64,000 nt of DNA from contig RDEW01000007.1 of assembly GCA_011109175.1 (NCBI GenBank), forward strand, positions 1,560,236 through 1,624,235. The letters are read 5' to 3'. The number at the start of each line of letters is the position of its first letter. The stretch's first letter is position 1. Origin of the DNA: Dicyema japonicum (Eukaryota > Dicyemida > Rhombozoa > Dicyemidae). The notes beneath the pieces are model-generated. The model saw nothing but the letters and a program-made list of their open reading frames with translations, did not search any database and was not told the DNA's origin. A program made the translations under genes and the position numbers. Positions 23,450 through 33,923 of the stretch are shown here, piece after piece.

Positions 23450-24960
23450 CATATTTCCGAATAGACGTCGATTACTCCTAGCAACCAAGAAAAATGATAA
23501 TTCAAATCGTCATAATGTTTCAGTCGCACTGCAAACCTGAATGTGTCGTAGTCCTTTACTATTTGCCGAATGATCTCCCGTTTGATGAACAAATCTTTTG
23601 TGACACGATGGATCCAAAGCATTATGTCCACAATGGTCCGTGGATCTCTCAGGCGTGTTCCAAAACGAGCTTTTCTTCTTACATTCCAGCGTTCTTGTAC
23701 TTGTAATCAGTCCCAACTTTTCTGGATAGCAAGTCGTCTGGGAATTCTGGCCTTCACTCAACATTTCAATGCATTCCTTAAGTAAGAAAAAAGAGACATG
23801 TGAATCCAGGGAGGATATCATCTCTGTGAAAGCTTTTACTTTTCCTTTGTTGCGGAAATGGTTTTCCAACTCAGCATCTTCAAGTGGACATCTGAGCAAG
23901 TTTATCCTGCCAAAGAAGTCATGGTGATCTCTGGTAATAAGGGTGGTTCGCAACTGAGAATATGACAAGATGTTGACCAGTTCCGACTTCTCAATGTTGA
24001 CACTCAAGCCCAATTCGCCTAGGGTTGGAATAACCGAAAAAATATCATGATATTCGTATGATGGGTGTAAAAAGCCATTTTTTTGAAGCTCTCATCCAGT
24101 AAGCCTCCAAAATACAGTCTATCCTTAACGAGTTGAAGGCATTCGATATATCGAGCTTCAGGCCTAGGAATCGCGCACGGGACATTTTTCCACTGAAATA
24201 ACTTCCTTTCGCTACAAGGATTACTTCACATCCACACCCACTTCAATTTGAGCCAACGAGAGCTTTCGCCGATCCTAGGAGAGATTTTTCCAGGCCTCGA
24301 TTTTAGCAGCTAGCCCTCGGAAGTATGTTCCAATCGAAATTAAAAAACTCCCACATCTCCCTTTCAGAATGCCAATAGATGTTTTTAAAAAAAATCTGTA
24401 GCAAATGTGGGAACGACTCTGTTAATCATTAGCGCAAGCAGTCGGTGATAGACGTGATAAGAGCTCGGCAACCTTAGCAGTAGTCTCTGAAATTAAATCT
24501 TTTACTTATCCTTCAAAAACCTCCGTTACTGCTGGGTACAAACGACTTTATTCTTCGTATCACTTCGTTTTCGGTGATCAATTACCAGGGGATCTTCTGA
24601 TAGCGTTAGGTGACTGTGGTTCGAAGGTGGATCAGGGAATACTTTCTCTCAGTAACTCCAAGACTGTTGGACATGTTTACAAGTGTTTCGTCACTAAACA
24701 CAACCTTATAGCTGCAGACGGCCTCCTTCCATCAGTTTTCGTCTTGCTTTCGGAGACAAGTGTTCCCCCCGATGTACTTGTTCAGCCTCGATTTCCAAAA
24801 TTTTCTGCACTAGCGAGGACAATACCACAGATGTGTTCGTTTTTATTTTCGAGGCCAATGATTCGTTATGACATTTTCCGGGGCAGTAATACCGAGGATC
24901 ATAGGTACGAAGCTTAGTAGCCGTTGTCAAGAGGTCTGGCCATTGATACTCATGGATTTA
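23450..24960 (-). mobile_element. Degenerate LINE of a second RT family
   Basis: Minus-strand frames read, in order, FLGLKLDISNAFNSLR (RT motif A), GLSVNIEKSELV, and then ELENHFRNKGKVKAF and SSLDSHVSFFLLKECIEM, with a downstream cysteine-containing part (HCGHNALDPSCHKR). An N-terminal piece at 24706-24930 (QVHRGEHLSPKARRKLMEG) lies upstream in the same orientation. The motif A wording and the LDSH..FLLK block differ from the jockey-like copies elsewhere, so this is a separate family. Stops and shifts show it is dead. Confidence 0.5.
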
Positions 24961-24964
24961 TCGA

Positions 24965-26175
24965 TTAAGGACGTGAGGCATTTCGCAGCAGGGGTGCGAG
25001 TAGCCTTTAGTGAAATTCGTCTAGCTTTCAGACTCTATGATAAGTGTAGAAAAGGGGGTTCATTGCTTCAGGAACCGGAAAATTGGTTACTTAGAAAAAT
25101 TGGCGGTTTCAAATGGGATCAACATCCATGCAACATACGCAGTCCCATTTGTAGAGGGATCCACTGCAAGTTTCTCACAAATCCGACGTTAAAAATCTCC
25201 GTATGACGTGCAGTTAAGACCATATTTTTCATATGTTGCAATGACTACAAGATGCAAACTCCACCTCCAATCTTACAGGTAGAACGTGAGCTTCTGCTTC
25301 TCTATTATTGGTTCATTCAGTGGTTTTCGGTATCCTTTCATCTTCTTTTCTTTTTCTGCCTTCATTGCAGAGAAGTCACACCACCTTTAGTTATTTTTTA
25401 AATATACGAATCCCTCCAGGAAAACTATCATTTCGTTCCTATAGCAATGGAGACTTCAGGGGTTATGGGTAAGATGACGGTCGGACGAAAGATCATTTTG
25501 AAGAGAAGCGAACCCCGCGAAGGACATTGGCTTAGACATGCAGTAATCAGAGAGAACGCACACGTGATTCTGGCCTCTTAGTTAAAGGACTTTGTTTTAA
25601 TAATAAATGCGTTCAATAATGAAAAAATACCAAAATTTCTTAATAAAAAAGTGATGCTGTGTGGTTTTGTTGTGCGTAAAATTGTATCGGTGAATTGTCC
25701 ATTACCCACTGACTCCGAAGCAAGTTAAATCCTTCCCGTCGCTTGTGCCACTCCCTGATGATCCGGTCTGTTAGATTCCCCCACGATCTTCTTGAAATTG
25801 CGATTTTTGGCAGTTGTCTAGATCACCTGCGTCTTCTAATGCCATGTTAACATGTTTTAGATCGATTTTCATTATTGATGGCAAAGTTGTTCGTGATTTC
25901 CTTCTAAAAGCCCATGAGCGGATGAATTATAATTCCATAATATCGTATGCAGGAACGGCATGATTCATCCGTAATATGTGTCCAAATAATCCCCATAGGG
26001 TGCTAGTAATAATTGTATCCAAGTGCTTCGATTTACAAACTGTGTATATGTCTTGGTTTTTGATAAGTACGGTTTCTCCAGGGAATGTTTTAGACATACG
26101 TGCAATTGAGGGACGTAACCACCTAAGAGAAACGAACTCAAAAAGTCTGCCGATTAACTACTGAGGATAAGCTTA
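24965..26175. other. Unassigned, probably old transposon DNA
   Basis: Contains scattered open frames on both strands without recognised similarity or splice support. Slightly higher GC than true intergenic DNA, as in the neighbouring LINEs, so an older element is likely, but I cannot name it. Confidence 0.3.
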
Positions 26176-26179
26176 GACT

Positions 26180-26547
26180 GAAGACAATGAACTAAAAAAC
26201 AAGAAGATCAAAGCACAAAAATCGAGATGGAAGCATGTGTTCTCTTTGTTGAATAGAAATAGACCCACTACTGAAATTTGGAAGACCATTCGAGAAGTCT
26301 CAAAAAAGGATGAAAGATCATCTGATATGGATCACAGCCAAAATGACTTAAATAATCTAATAAAAAATTATGTGAAAAAATCTCATAAGGACCATAAGAA
26401 GTCGGATGTCCCCCCGATATATCTCAGTAAACCGAAAAAGGAACCGGACACGATTTACTTCACTGAAAACGACGTGAGAAATGTATTGAAAGCCATTAAA
26501 ACAACTAATTCTAACGGACCAGGATTAGATCAATGATCCTCCTAAAG
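26180..26547 (+). pseudogene. Jockey-like LINE, region before RT
   Basis: Frame 26237-26536 encodes EIWKTIREVSKKDERSSDMD...FTENDVRNVLKAIKTTNSNG..., the stretch just before the RT palm. It parallels the minus-strand copy at 27760-28494 (VWKAIRNVAKNDEVSTEED..., EVRDALHSVKTTYSN). The frame ends where a hAT terminal repeat begins at 26548, so the LINE is cut at this point. Confidence 0.6.
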
Positions 26548-26892
26548 CAGTGGTTCTCAACCTTTTTTGGTCGCGGACCCCTTGTGAGTGAATAAAAAAA
26601 TTCGCAGACCCCCCAACATATTTTTAAATACTCTGATGTCATTATCAATATTCAGTCTTGCACGATGAGTATTTTTTATATTGAGAAGTGCTGAAAAGCC
26701 ATGTTCCCATAAATACGTTGTCGGAAAAATAAGCAACAAACAAATTTAATGCATGAGGATGACATGTGTGCAAGTGTCTTACAAGAGTTGTCGGTTTCAT
26801 ACTATTGTGTAGCAGAATTTTCATATAATAATTGAGTTACTTTCAGCTTTAAAGTAATTTAGGCTCCTCAGTATTATTAAATATTAAAATAT
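26548..26892 (-). mobile_element. hAT transposon end with transposase C-terminus
   Basis: The left boundary begins CAGTGGTTCTCAACC, the classic terminal sequence of hAT-Charlie-type elements, next to the run ttttttggtcgcggacccc. Minus-strand frame 26557-26739 encodes FPTTYLWEHGFSALLNIKN and then RLNIDNDIRVF, the conserved hAT C-terminal dimerisation block (Y-x-C/W-E-x-x-FS-x-L). The opposite terminal repeat is absent; the element is cut by the minus-strand LINE whose 3' end starts at about 26893. A short 3'-end fragment only. Confidence 0.8.
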
Positions 26893-28494
26893 ATTTTTTT
26901 AACCCAAGACCACGGTAAAACAAAACTAATTATCACGTGATCCCGATGCATTCTAACAGAGACCTCATCTTTGCCCGTGTTCTTCCTTCGTGCCCGAGCA
27001 TGAACGTACAGGACGGCTGCCTGAATTTTCAGGGCCAACTTCCCGTGATCTGGAGTCTAGTCTCATAAGGGCCTCCAGAGGCATAGGTACGGATCGATGA
27101 TCTTCACAAATCAAACGCTCCGTTACTCTGTAAGCCCTCTTTTGCATTTCCTCAATTTTCCTCATATTTGTCCAAGATATGGACGGACCCCACGAGGCGC
27201 ATGCATATGAGAAACATGGCTCGATGTATTGTTTGTATACGTTCATCAAGACTGGGTGAGTACCACTTCTTCCATATTCTCGCATTTCAATAGAATGTTT
27301 TCTACGTGTGGTGTCAAACAGAGATGCATATCAATTGTCACACCCAAGATCCTTTGACATCTGTTGAAAGGGATGCCGACCTTGTTTAACTTCAAGGTGA
27401 CTGTCTTCCTTCCCAATCTTTTGTCAGAGGTAAATAGTGACGTAGACGACTTCTCTGCATTCACCACGAGCCGGTTTTTCATTATCCAGGCATTAAGCCT
27501 GTCCAGGTTAATTTGTATTCTTTCTGTGGCCTCTGGATGTCCTGATCTCGTGAAGCCAACACAATATCATCCGCATAGGAAAGTAGAACATCATTATCAG
27601 ATTCAAGACTCGGGATATCATCCAGAAAGAGGTTAAACAGAGCAGGGGATAAATGCGATCCTTGAGGGACTCCGTTTGGGAGGAGCCGTGAGATTGATTT
27701 CAGACCTCCGAGGCAAACACGTCTACTTCGTCCACTTAGGAAGTTAATAATCCAAAGCTTTAGCTTCCCTGGGATTCTCGATTGAAATATTTTTCTCGAA
27801 AGAATTTTCCTCGAGACTGAGTCAAACGCTTATGTATGTCGATCGAGCAGAGCACTGTTTTAAAGTGTCTCGGCTTGGTTGTGAATCCGACTCGAATAAA
27901 TTTGGTCAAAGTTTGCAAGTATGTAGACGTGGATCCCTCATTTTTGAATCCATTTTGAAAAGTCTTTTCTGGTAAAAATTCTTTGATTCTCCCGAGCACA
28001 GGCCTCTCCAGAATTTTTGACATTGAACATAGCAGTGACACCGGTCTAAAAGACGCTAAATCATCTCTCGGTCTTCCTGGTTTCATTAGTGGCCGTATTA
28101 GAACCAGTTTCCATAACAACGGTATCACATTCTGATTAATTGAATAGTTGAATATCGACGTTAGAAAAGTGACTCCTCCGTCTTTAAGATTTTTTAATAA
28201 GATAACAGGAATGTTAGAATATGTCGTTTTTACGGAATGTAATGCATCCCTCACCTCTCTTTCCGAAAAGTAGAGTGGTTCTGATATTCTCTTTAGTTTC
28301 CTGCGTGATGGTAGTGTATCAGCCTTCATGTGCATCTTGTGTGAAATTTTAGTGTAGAATTTTATTAAGTTGTTAACATCACTTTGAACATGATCCTCTT
28401 CTGTTGAAACTTCATCGTTTTTTGCCACATTTCGAATAGCTTTCCACACCTCCCGTAGTGCGATTTCTATCACCATTGTAACACACGATTCCAC
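26893..28494 (-). mobile_element. Jockey-like LINE (family 1), 5'-truncated
   Basis: Largest piece of the main LINE family. Minus-strand order from 28494 down: VWKAIRNVAKNDEVS, SFRPVSLLCSMSKILER (RT motif 0), then motif A, B and C pieces across shifted frames (SIDIHKR, YADD-like region near 27560), RQRILGVTIDMHL, and YIEPCFSYACASWGPSISW, the post-RT signature. The 3' UTR ends at about 26893 with the complement of atcacgtgata..ccgtggtctt gggtt. Several one-base shifts break the frame. Other copies end identically at 29253-29290, 62605, 57438, 38775 and 33130. Confidence 0.75.
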
Positions 28495-28499
28495 TTAAC

Positions 28500-28675
28500 C
28501 TCTGGGCCTTGAGCTCTTTCGCCTTTATTTAATTATTCAATGTTCTGATCCGGAGTTTCATATCCAAGGTTATCCGGTTAGATTTTTAAGCCAATTTCTT
28601 TCTTTAATCAAGCCGTTTTCCCTCGACCACTCGACGAATTTAAGTATTGTTTGGGTATAGCCCTTGATCTTGCTT
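28500..28675. other. Junction between two LINE copies
   Basis: Short unassigned spacer between the 5'-truncated ends of a minus-strand and a plus-strand copy of LINE family 1, which point away from each other. Confidence 0.3.
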
Positions 28676-28679
28676 CCAA

Positions 28680-29290
28680 GATTATTTGGATAAAGTAGCT
28701 GATGGCATTCTCCAAAGACATCAGACAAGAGACATCAGACCTATTTACATCAGACAAGAGACTGGGAAGACGGACGGTCGATCTGAAGACAAATGGAGTT
28801 ATCCCTTTTAGAAGATCTCAAAGGATCCTTGGGATGACTTTTGACATGTACATGTTGAAAACGTTATAATAAAATGCGAAAAAAACTAATGTCTTGAAAT
28901 GTCTCACAGGCTTATGGAAGTACGGAAATCATCCTATTTTGTGTACTATATACAAAAAATACATTGAACCATGCATCTCTTATGCATGTGATATCTGAGG
29001 TCTATTGATCTCTTGGACAAATGTTTTGAAGATCGAGGCTAGCAGAAAAAGAGCCTCCAAAATCACGGAACGCTGGATTTCTGGAGAGTTCCAACCACCA
29101 ATGCCTTTTGAAGCCATGATGCGAATAAACCATGGAACGTGCCGTCATGACTGCGAAGATCCAGTTATTTGGCCGATACGTGTGTATGTGAGGTCGAGGG
29201 GGGAGCATCGGGCCAAGATGAGGTCCCTGTTGGAGCGTGCTAGGATCACGTGATTTGTTAGTTTGTGTAACCGTGGTCTTTGGTGTTATC
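28680..29290 (+). mobile_element. LINE family 1, 3' third
   Basis: Plus-strand frames give TSDKRLGRRTVDL-like, then SQRILGMTFDMYM, a YIEPCISYACD segment, and from 29005 WTNVLKIEASRKRASKITERWI and PPMPFEAMMRI, then RSRGEHRAKMRSLLERARIT. The end (about 29250-29290: ggatcacgtgatttgttag, ccgtggtctttgg) equals the family 3' end. It is a 5'-truncated insertion in opposite orientation to 26893-28494. Confidence 0.7.
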
Positions 29291-29624
29291 CGCGGATCGA
29301 CCCCGTCTTCGACTCGCAACATAATAGAAACTGAGATCACATGCATGTAGATCTGACAGATGATACTCTGAGTTCTTTAAAATTTATGCCAGTCAAATTC
29401 GAATTCAGTTCCTTGTGCATCCTCCGCTTTCTTGGTTTAGAACTTCAGGTTTCCGGTATTTTCTGAGTCCGTCATCTCGAAAAAAATACAAGGATTTTCA
29501 CCCATTATGAAGCCACGTAGATATTCCGAGCGATTGACGCACGTTAGTGAACTGTAACTTGCGGTAAGGATCTTCAGAGTAGACCAGTATGCTTCGTTCG
29601 GGTGGATTGGGAGTATTCATGTGG

Positions 29625-29865
29625 CTAATTGGTTGAAAATTTCTCTTCCTTCCCTCTGATATGTCATTGGATCCACCTTACTCAGGAGACGCCCAATGCC
29701 TGGACGACAATCAAAAAGGATCCAACCATTCATTCCCTGGAGACAATTTCGTTCCCTGATAACGAGTTCTGTAATCGACCTCATCTCCTTGACAACGCTC
29801 TCTGGATTACTGTGCTTGGCTGAAAGTTATGCTTGGACGTGTTAAGATCAAAGAATTAGATAGTT
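29625..29865 (+). repeat. SINE-E copy
   Basis: Shares ttggatccaccttactcag, gacgcccaatgcctgg, caaaaaggatcc, ctggagacaattt and a gataacgagttctg block with the copies at 53055-53262 and 56100-56325 (minus). The head is partly lost. Confidence 0.65.
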
Positions 29866-29887
29866 TTTTGGAATAATTTTATTTATT

Positions 29888-30548
29888 ACAGTCTGACCTC
29901 GATTTGGAACACCAAGCGTTAAAAAAACGAGGTTGTTCAAAAATCTAGGTTTTAAAACTTTATGAAATTATATATTAAAAAAATTAACAAATTGTAATTT
30001 TTAACATTATATTTATAAAAATTTCTCTTTCTCGAGAATTTTTTAAAAATAACAGCGTCTCAATAAAAAAACACTTAACTACTAGAAATTACTTTCAGTT
30101 GGAATTGAAAACCCAACTCAATAAGTTAGAAAACCCAACTCCTTTCTGTAATATCTTACTTCCTTCTTGCGATAGGCTATCCAATGCGGTTCTGCAGTGT
30201 CAGTGATCTGCTTCCAGGATGAACAAACAAATTCTTCAGTATGTTTGACTTCAAACGGCAGGATTTATCAGGCTGATCGGGCAGCTTGCAGGACTGCGGA
30301 AGAAAAATCCTAGAATGACACGAAACTTATTTGCTTCGATAATTGAAAGAATTAGACTCAAAAATTTAGATGCCCTAATTAAAAATAAAATTTCAAAAAT
30401 ACAGTTTTTAACGAATAAACTAAAAATTTGGAAATTACACGTGTTCAATATTTTATTTTTATTAAAATAATTAATTAAAAGTAAAAATAGCATTTATGGC
30501 AAATAAAACGAATTATGGCATTTTATATCAAAATGGCATCTATAACTT
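29888..30548. mobile_element. Possible Tigger-like non-autonomous element
   Basis: Starts after TA with cagtctgacctcgatttgga, similar to a pogo-family terminal repeat, and may end at ttttcggactg followed by TA near 30548. An internal minus-strand segment (about 30105-30215) reads WKQITDTAEPHWIAY, loosely like a Tigger transposase C-terminal helix. The interior is AT-rich. Termini and coding resemblance are both weak. Confidence 0.35.
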
Positions 30549-30559
30549 TTCGGACTGTA

Positions 30560-30780
30560 TTAGTTCCCACGGTCGCAGATAGACAAGTCCTTCCAACCAC
30601 ACAAATCCGTCCAGAACCATAGTTACGGTAACCACTCCAAGGATTGATCAGCGATGTGGGTGAAAGAAAATGATCCTTTATGATGCAGCCTTAGCACTAG
30701 GCGCCTCCCTTGACTGGTGGATCGGATGACGTCAAGGTACCGAAAGAATGAGGAGAATGAACTGAGCAAAAGACGATAGA
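30560..30780 (-). repeat. SINE-A, diverged
   Basis: Recognisable blocks: ccttccaaccacacaaatcc, aatccgtccagaacca, aaaatgatcctttatgatgc, ggcgcctcccttgactggtg and ggatgacgtcaagg, in the order of the SINE-A reverse complement, with the tail degraded. Confidence 0.5.
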
Positions 30781-30930
30781 CCCTCGATCAAATAATCGAC
30801 GGGGAAATCGAGCCCACGGACCACTTCTAAGAAAAAAATAATTTCAGGAGCTAAAGGAAGACCTAAATATTTAATATGTCGTTAGAGTTTAAAAGAGGTG
30901 AAATAAAACTCAATTAGTAACCCGAATTAT

Positions 30931-32138
30931 TTATTTTTTCCCAAAGCTACTCCAGAATAATGTCCCAAATACTATGACGATCCCCACTCCAGAGAAGACG
31001 TTGATTGGATGATTAAATAGAAGACATGAAAGGAGAATTGATATAGCCTGTCTTGCGGTGGTGATCATAGAAAACGACCTAGGACCCAGCTAAGGGATAT
31101 ACAAAATGACCAACCTTCTTGATCGTATGAAAAATAAAAAACTGTCCACCAAGCCCTGAGGCAGCCAAAATACAAACATCACGTGCAATGTACTCATGCT
31201 GAAGGACAAAGTTCACAGAATTTCTAATCTCCATGGTTGCAGTCATTTGTAGCAGAGTTAACATTAATGAGAAAAAGTTGACCCCCGCCTGTAAAGTTAG
31301 GCAACAAACAACCATCATTTGAAGACTGGAGACTTGATGTGAGTCAAAAATTTGCTTCTGCCAGTTTGAATTGAACGAATCAAAAGTCAAATAAAGGATT
31401 AACAACACGAACCCCCAATCTCAGTTGAATTCCCGCGCCTTGATACCACATTCGTATTCGTTAAATAAATGAACATCTAACTGAGTTAACACAGAACAAC
31501 CCCCAAGACAAATAAGAGTGCTTCAATGTACTGCTTCGTTGAATAACTGTTTGTGTTCATTAATTGGCCCATAATCATGGTGGGGATTACTTTACACGAC
31601 TTTGCGAGAACTTGAAGAGGGAATATCACATATTTCAACGACTCATACTGGGAGAAGGAACTGACGATATTGCATAGCGATGAAATTGAATATTTATACA
31701 CCTGACAGTCCCCCTTCCGATATCGCCAATTTATTAAAGTGTAGAGGCCTCCGAATATAAGAGGACAGATTCTGTTGACAAATATTAGGAATTGGACATC
31801 TTCAAACATTTCCCTAACTTGTTCATTGCTGTGCTTCTTGGCATATTTTTCAGTCATAATCTTTTCCTGCATAAACCCCCAGAGGACATAGAAAATCTAA
31901 AGTATAACACCGTCACTACAATTAGGCCGGACGAACAGAAAATGAAGTCTCTGGAGGATCCCTTCTGCTTATTTTCTGATTTTGAAACCTCACACGTTTC
32001 TATTAAAATAGGTTTCTCAAACTCGCTTGTTAAATATTTAATACAACTAAATCCTAGACAAAATGATCGCTCATATACTTTGTAAGTTGTATTTTTTGGC
32101 CAAATTTGAGAGAAAAAACAGAGGTGACAAAAATACAA
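30931..32138 (-). CDS. SLC35B2: PAPS transporter, SLC35B2 type
   Basis: Imports the sulfate donor PAPS into the Golgi lumen for sulfation of glycans and proteins. Minus-strand exons give, in order, a hydrophobic N-terminal part, FYVLWGFMQEKIMTEKY (after the intron at 31897-31919, 23 nt), FEDVQFLIFVNRI, YKYSISSLCNIVSSFSQYES, PLQVLAKSCKVIPTMIMGQL, LYLTFDSFNSNWQKQIF, QMMVVCCLTLQAGVNFFSL, GLGGQFFIFHTIKK, and, after a 25-nt intron, FSMITTARQAISILLSCLLF with the last membrane helix and stop at 30931. These match SLC35B2 block by block, including the QVLAKxSKVIP and TxRQAxSILLSC signatures. A 27-nt intron removes an in-frame stop near 31420. The true start is not fixed: the frame is open to about 32138 but an intron near 32055 may join an upstream exon. 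Close alternative: SLC35B3. Confidence 0.88.
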
Positions 32139-32149
32139 GATAATATAAT

Positions 32150-32730
32150 ATTTTCGTCAACAAATTGAGTAACGAAAGTATTGAGGAATCCATCGAATAT
32201 CTATTATATTTTATATATTTTTATTTAATAAATAAATTTTTATATTCATTTAAATATACTAAATATACTCGTAATTTTGATCTATTTAATATAGTTTCCT
32301 GTATTATACTTTTTATATTATTGATTAGGGTATACCATCCAAGCATACGAGGAGTCTGGATGGGGAAGAGAAAATGGTTTTTTTGGTGTTATTCGACACT
32401 GAGCGCCACCATAAAAGGTGAACGGCACGTTAACAAGAATTTCACTAATCAATAATATTGAATTATAGCGCTAAGCGATAATTTCCATATTGACTTCATT
32501 GACTATTTCCCATCCTTTCTTGTATTCCTCTTCTTACTTTTTTCTATCTTGTTTAATAATACGGATGAACTTCTGGAAAGGTCCTCTCTCCAATACTTCG
32601 GGAATTCCTAATCTGCATTAACTGAGAAGCGGCCCGTGCGATTATGAGCATGCAGTTATACGGCCAAAATGTAGATCGCTTGGTCCCAATGTTATCGCAG
32701 TACTATGTGGCTACTTGATTGAAGATTTAT
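32150..32730. other. Intergenic, AT-rich
   Basis: Low-complexity AT DNA upstream of the PAPS transporter, then a weak SINE-A-like segment near 32330-32440. No gene supported. Confidence 0.3.
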
Positions 32731-32734
32731 GTTT

Positions 32735-32960
32735 GTTTAGTCTCTTCCACCTCTCCACTTTTCTGCTAGAGTGGTGCCCAGTGCAAGGATGACACGAGAA
32801 AAGGATCATTTGCTCTTCCCCACTACAGAAGAAGGGTTTACACAATCGCTAAGAATGGACGTCTTTTGTATTTATGCTGGTTCTAAATAGATTTTTGTGA
32901 CGTCGAAGGACTGTGTTTGTGACAGTGGGAACTGGATACAATTTTATTAGTTGCTAACTT
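32735..32960 (+). repeat. SINE-A copy
   Basis: Head-to-tail blocks tctgctagagtggtgcccag, aaaggatcatttgctcttcc, ggacgtcttttgtatttatg, gtgacgtcgaaggactgtg and gggaactggatacaa follow the SINE-A order on the plus strand. Confidence 0.7.
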
Positions 32961-32984
32961 TCTGTGTATTTGGAGTTAATGACA

Positions 32985-33335
32985 ATAATCGATGAAAGGC
33001 CTCGTGCGATTATGAGTATCCAGTTGTACGGCCAATATGTGCTTGTGTGGGGAGGAACATCGTGCCAGGTTGAAGTCTCTGTTGGAGCGGCCCGGGATCA
33101 CGTGAGTAGTTTAGTGCTTCCGTTGTCTTTGAAATTTTTAATTTCAAAGTGGCATCATGTGATTCACTTGTCTTAGGTGGAATCTAGTGCCAGGGTATCA
33201 CGAAAAAGGATCATTTCCTCCCCGTCATTCCACTGGAGGGGTTCCCACAACTCGAAATACTAGACTTTTTCCCTTGCTTTTGGTTCGGAATGGACTTGTG
33301 TGATATTATAAGGACTTTTCTTCTGCGACCGTGGA
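32985..33335 (+). repeat. LINE family 1 3' end followed by SINE-A
   Basis: 32990-33130 matches the 3' end of LINE family 1 (gtgcgattatgagtatccag, then gttgaagtctctgttggagc, gggatcacgtgag). 33150-33335 is a SINE-A copy lacking its head (aagtggcatcatgtgattca, acgaaaaaggatcatttcc, cattccactggaggggttcc). Two insertions in tandem. Confidence 0.6.
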
Positions 33336-33350
33336 AGAAGATAATCCAAT

Positions 33351-33575
33351 ATGGAAGCCAAAATTAGGACGAGACTGAAAAATGACTCCACGAAACCGTT
33401 TGTCGAAAAATATGATATCCAGTTTGATAATAATATGCATAACGGGGATATAGAAACTGGAAACACGGATACACTGGTTAAAGAAACGCTGGATTTTCTC
33501 TATAATTTAAATAAGAAATTTGTCTGCTTATCACCCGATAAGCTCAAGGATCAAGATAACCAATTATTTTCCTAA
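33351..33575 (+). CDS. Possible small protein, unidentified
   Basis: 74-codon frame from ATG 33351 to a stop at 33573-33575, starting right after the SINE-A copy. The predicted product is acidic-basic mixed and helical (MEAKIRTRLKNDSTKPFVEK, TLDFLYNLNKKFVCL). No family recognised and no intron needed. Codon composition is AT-rich as in real genes here, but the length allows chance. Confidence 0.3.
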   Translation: MEAKIRTRLKNDSTKPFVEKYDIQFDNNMHNGDIETGNTDTLVKETLDFLYNLNKKFVCLSPDKLKDQDNQLFS

Positions 33576-33579
33576 AATT

Positions 33580-33920
33580 AAGTTTTGAAGTTTAGTTGAG
33601 ATTTTTCTTAGATAATACGAAAACACCTTTTTGGGGCCTCCTGGTTTATGGTCCCCAATGGAGTTTAGACATATAAAATATGTTTGTTAATTACAGCGGC
33701 AGTTCCTATCATATATGCTTGTACCTCACGGATGTTCGTACTTTCTGCGTCGACATTTTCCAAAATTGTTACACGAGAAAACTACGCTTTTTGCAAGGGA
33801 GATAAGGGTAACTGAGATCACCTAACTAGTTCAGTTACCATTACCTTCTTTTGGGTGTTTCCCTGAGTTATGTAAATAAAATAAGGACAGGAGAACAAAA
33901 ATAAAAAAAGTAAATCAATA
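33580..33920. other. Intergenic
   Basis: 3' flank of the Tudor gene. Near 33800-33870 a LINE-like 3' end (gatcacctaactagttcag, cttttgggtgtttccctgag, then AATAAAATAA) is visible on the plus strand. Nothing else recognised. Confidence 0.35.
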
Positions 33921-33923
33921 AAG

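Noticed and set aside
23494-23785. Plus-strand frames overlapping the LINE
   Set aside because: Antisense shadows of the minus-strand RT remnant.
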